The notes under the pieces were generated by a model. The model made no database searches, was not told the origin of the DNA, and was given only the letters and a program-made list of their open reading frames with translations. This document shows positions 63,613 to 64,000 of a stretch of 64,000 nt of DNA, one piece after another. The stretch is from Letharia columbiana (taxonomy: Eukaryota; Ascomycota; Lecanoromycetes; Lecanorales; Parmeliaceae), in NCBI RefSeq assembly GCF_014066305.1, contig NW_023501073.1, positions 124,001 to 188,000 of the forward strand, read 5' to 3'. The translations under genes were made by a program, and so were the position numbers. Each line of letters starts with the position of its first letter. The stretch's first letter is position 1.

Positions 63613-64000
63613 ATGGCTAATGAGCCATCAGACCACGATGCCGCTCTATTGGCACGGTTGAATAACCTCAGGCACTCGAGCGTCTCCTTTGGCTCATCCA
63701 ACAGTCTTTCGGCCCCAGCAGGTGTCAGTGAGCTCGACGACACTCCTGAAGATCTCATTACCCGCTTCGAAAGGCTACATGGCCAGAAATCTGTCGATAG
63801 TCATGAAAAGGCTCCATTGTTAAGTGCTACCACAGAAGAAGAAAGCAGACAACCTTCTCCCACGATCGAGGAACTTCTAGGCCAGCTGGCTCCAGAAGAG
63901 CAGTTCACTTTAAGTTCTACAGATCTTAAAGAAGCATACGAGCTTCTGGCTCCGGCAAAATGCGCGCTTCCTGACGAAGATGCCCCAAACAAAAACCCAG
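63613..64000 (+). CDS. 5' part of a conserved fungal protein, possibly ANCHR/ZFYVE19-like (runs off the window)
   Basis: ATG at 63613 opens 129 codons to the window end without a stop. The N terminus MANEPSDHDAALLARLNNLR, then SSVSFG, is followed by DDTPEDLITRFERLHGQ, an acidic Ser-rich stretch, then TIEELLGQLAPEEQFTLSST and LKEAYELLAPA. The order LLARLNxL, DLxxRFxxL and xEELLxxLxPEEQxxL recalls fungal proteins that I associate with the ZFYVE19/ANCHR abscission-checkpoint group, where such short helices bind ESCRT-III-linked partners. That link is from memory of the family pattern; the zinc finger or other C-terminal domain, if any, lies outside the window. No signal peptide or membrane segment. 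Confidence 0.6.
   Translation, partial: MANEPSDHDAALLARLNNLRHSSVSFGSSNSLSAPAGVSELDDTPEDLITRFERLHGQKSVDSHEKAPLLSATTEEESRQPSPTIEELLGQLAPEEQFTLSSTDLKEAYELLAPAKCALPDEDAPNKNP

Overview
This is nuclear DNA of a filamentous ascomycete (Pezizomycotina, most likely a dothideomycete). The evidence is short GT-AG introns (about 49-106 bp) with CTAAY/CTGAC-like branch sites, fungal-only families (Zn2Cys6 regulator, OSM1-type fumarate reductase with cytochrome b5, polo kinase), and long AT-rich blocks with the mark of repeat-induced point mutation (RIP). In those blocks CpA and TpG are almost absent while TpA is in excess and CpG survives. Nothing suggests a prokaryote, plasmid or organelle.

Layout. 1-1063 is RIP-mutated AT-rich DNA, followed by an A-homopolymer tract (1064-1647). 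1648-6150 is an island of ordinary composition that holds only fragments or broken remains of secreted-protein-like genes. 6150-42687 is a 36.5 kb AT-rich block with no intact gene. It can be parsed into a Ty3/Gypsy integrase relic (about 8.1-8.7 kb, minus), a 1.7 kb direct repeat (9353-11036 and 11905-13560), a Gypsy element with short LTRs (about 13560-20057, minus), a TIR element with terminal TTAGTGGTGTGAA (20074-21064), a second TIR element (21368-23816), a 256-bp tandem duplication (23.9-24.4 kb), a further copy of the first TIR family (24.4-25.75 kb), a hAT-like transposase relic (about 28.6-29.2 kb, plus), a Ty1/Copia element with about 149-bp LTRs (29323-36422, plus) and another Gypsy pol relic (37.6-42.1 kb, minus). 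The block ends in an A/T homopolymer tract (42150-42685).

42688-64000 is gene-rich. In order: an MLH2-like MutL homologue (+), a polo kinase CDC5/PLO1 (-), an OPA3-family mitochondrial protein (+), a hypothetical protein (+), an OSM1-like fumarate reductase with C-terminal cytochrome b5 (-), a doubtful broken gene (-), a decayed member of an ascomycete family of unknown function (+), a Zn2Cys6 transcription factor (-) divergent from an AIF/FSP1-like FAD oxidoreductase (+), and the 5' part of a gene running off the end (+). Exon boundaries were worked out by hand from splice signals, reading-frame phase and family motifs. For all multi-exon genes the summed exon lengths are divisible by three.

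The genes are mostly independent housekeeping loci (mismatch repair, mitosis, mitochondrial membrane and redox). The only pair whose layout suggests a shared circuit is the divergent regulator/oxidoreductase pair at 61.6-62.1 kb. I did not find a convincing new biological system. The most unusual signals are homopolymer tracts that replace, at nearly equal length, sequence present in a sister repeat copy; a sharp RIP boundary inside one TIR element; and a possible dual-start arrangement in the OSM1 homologue.
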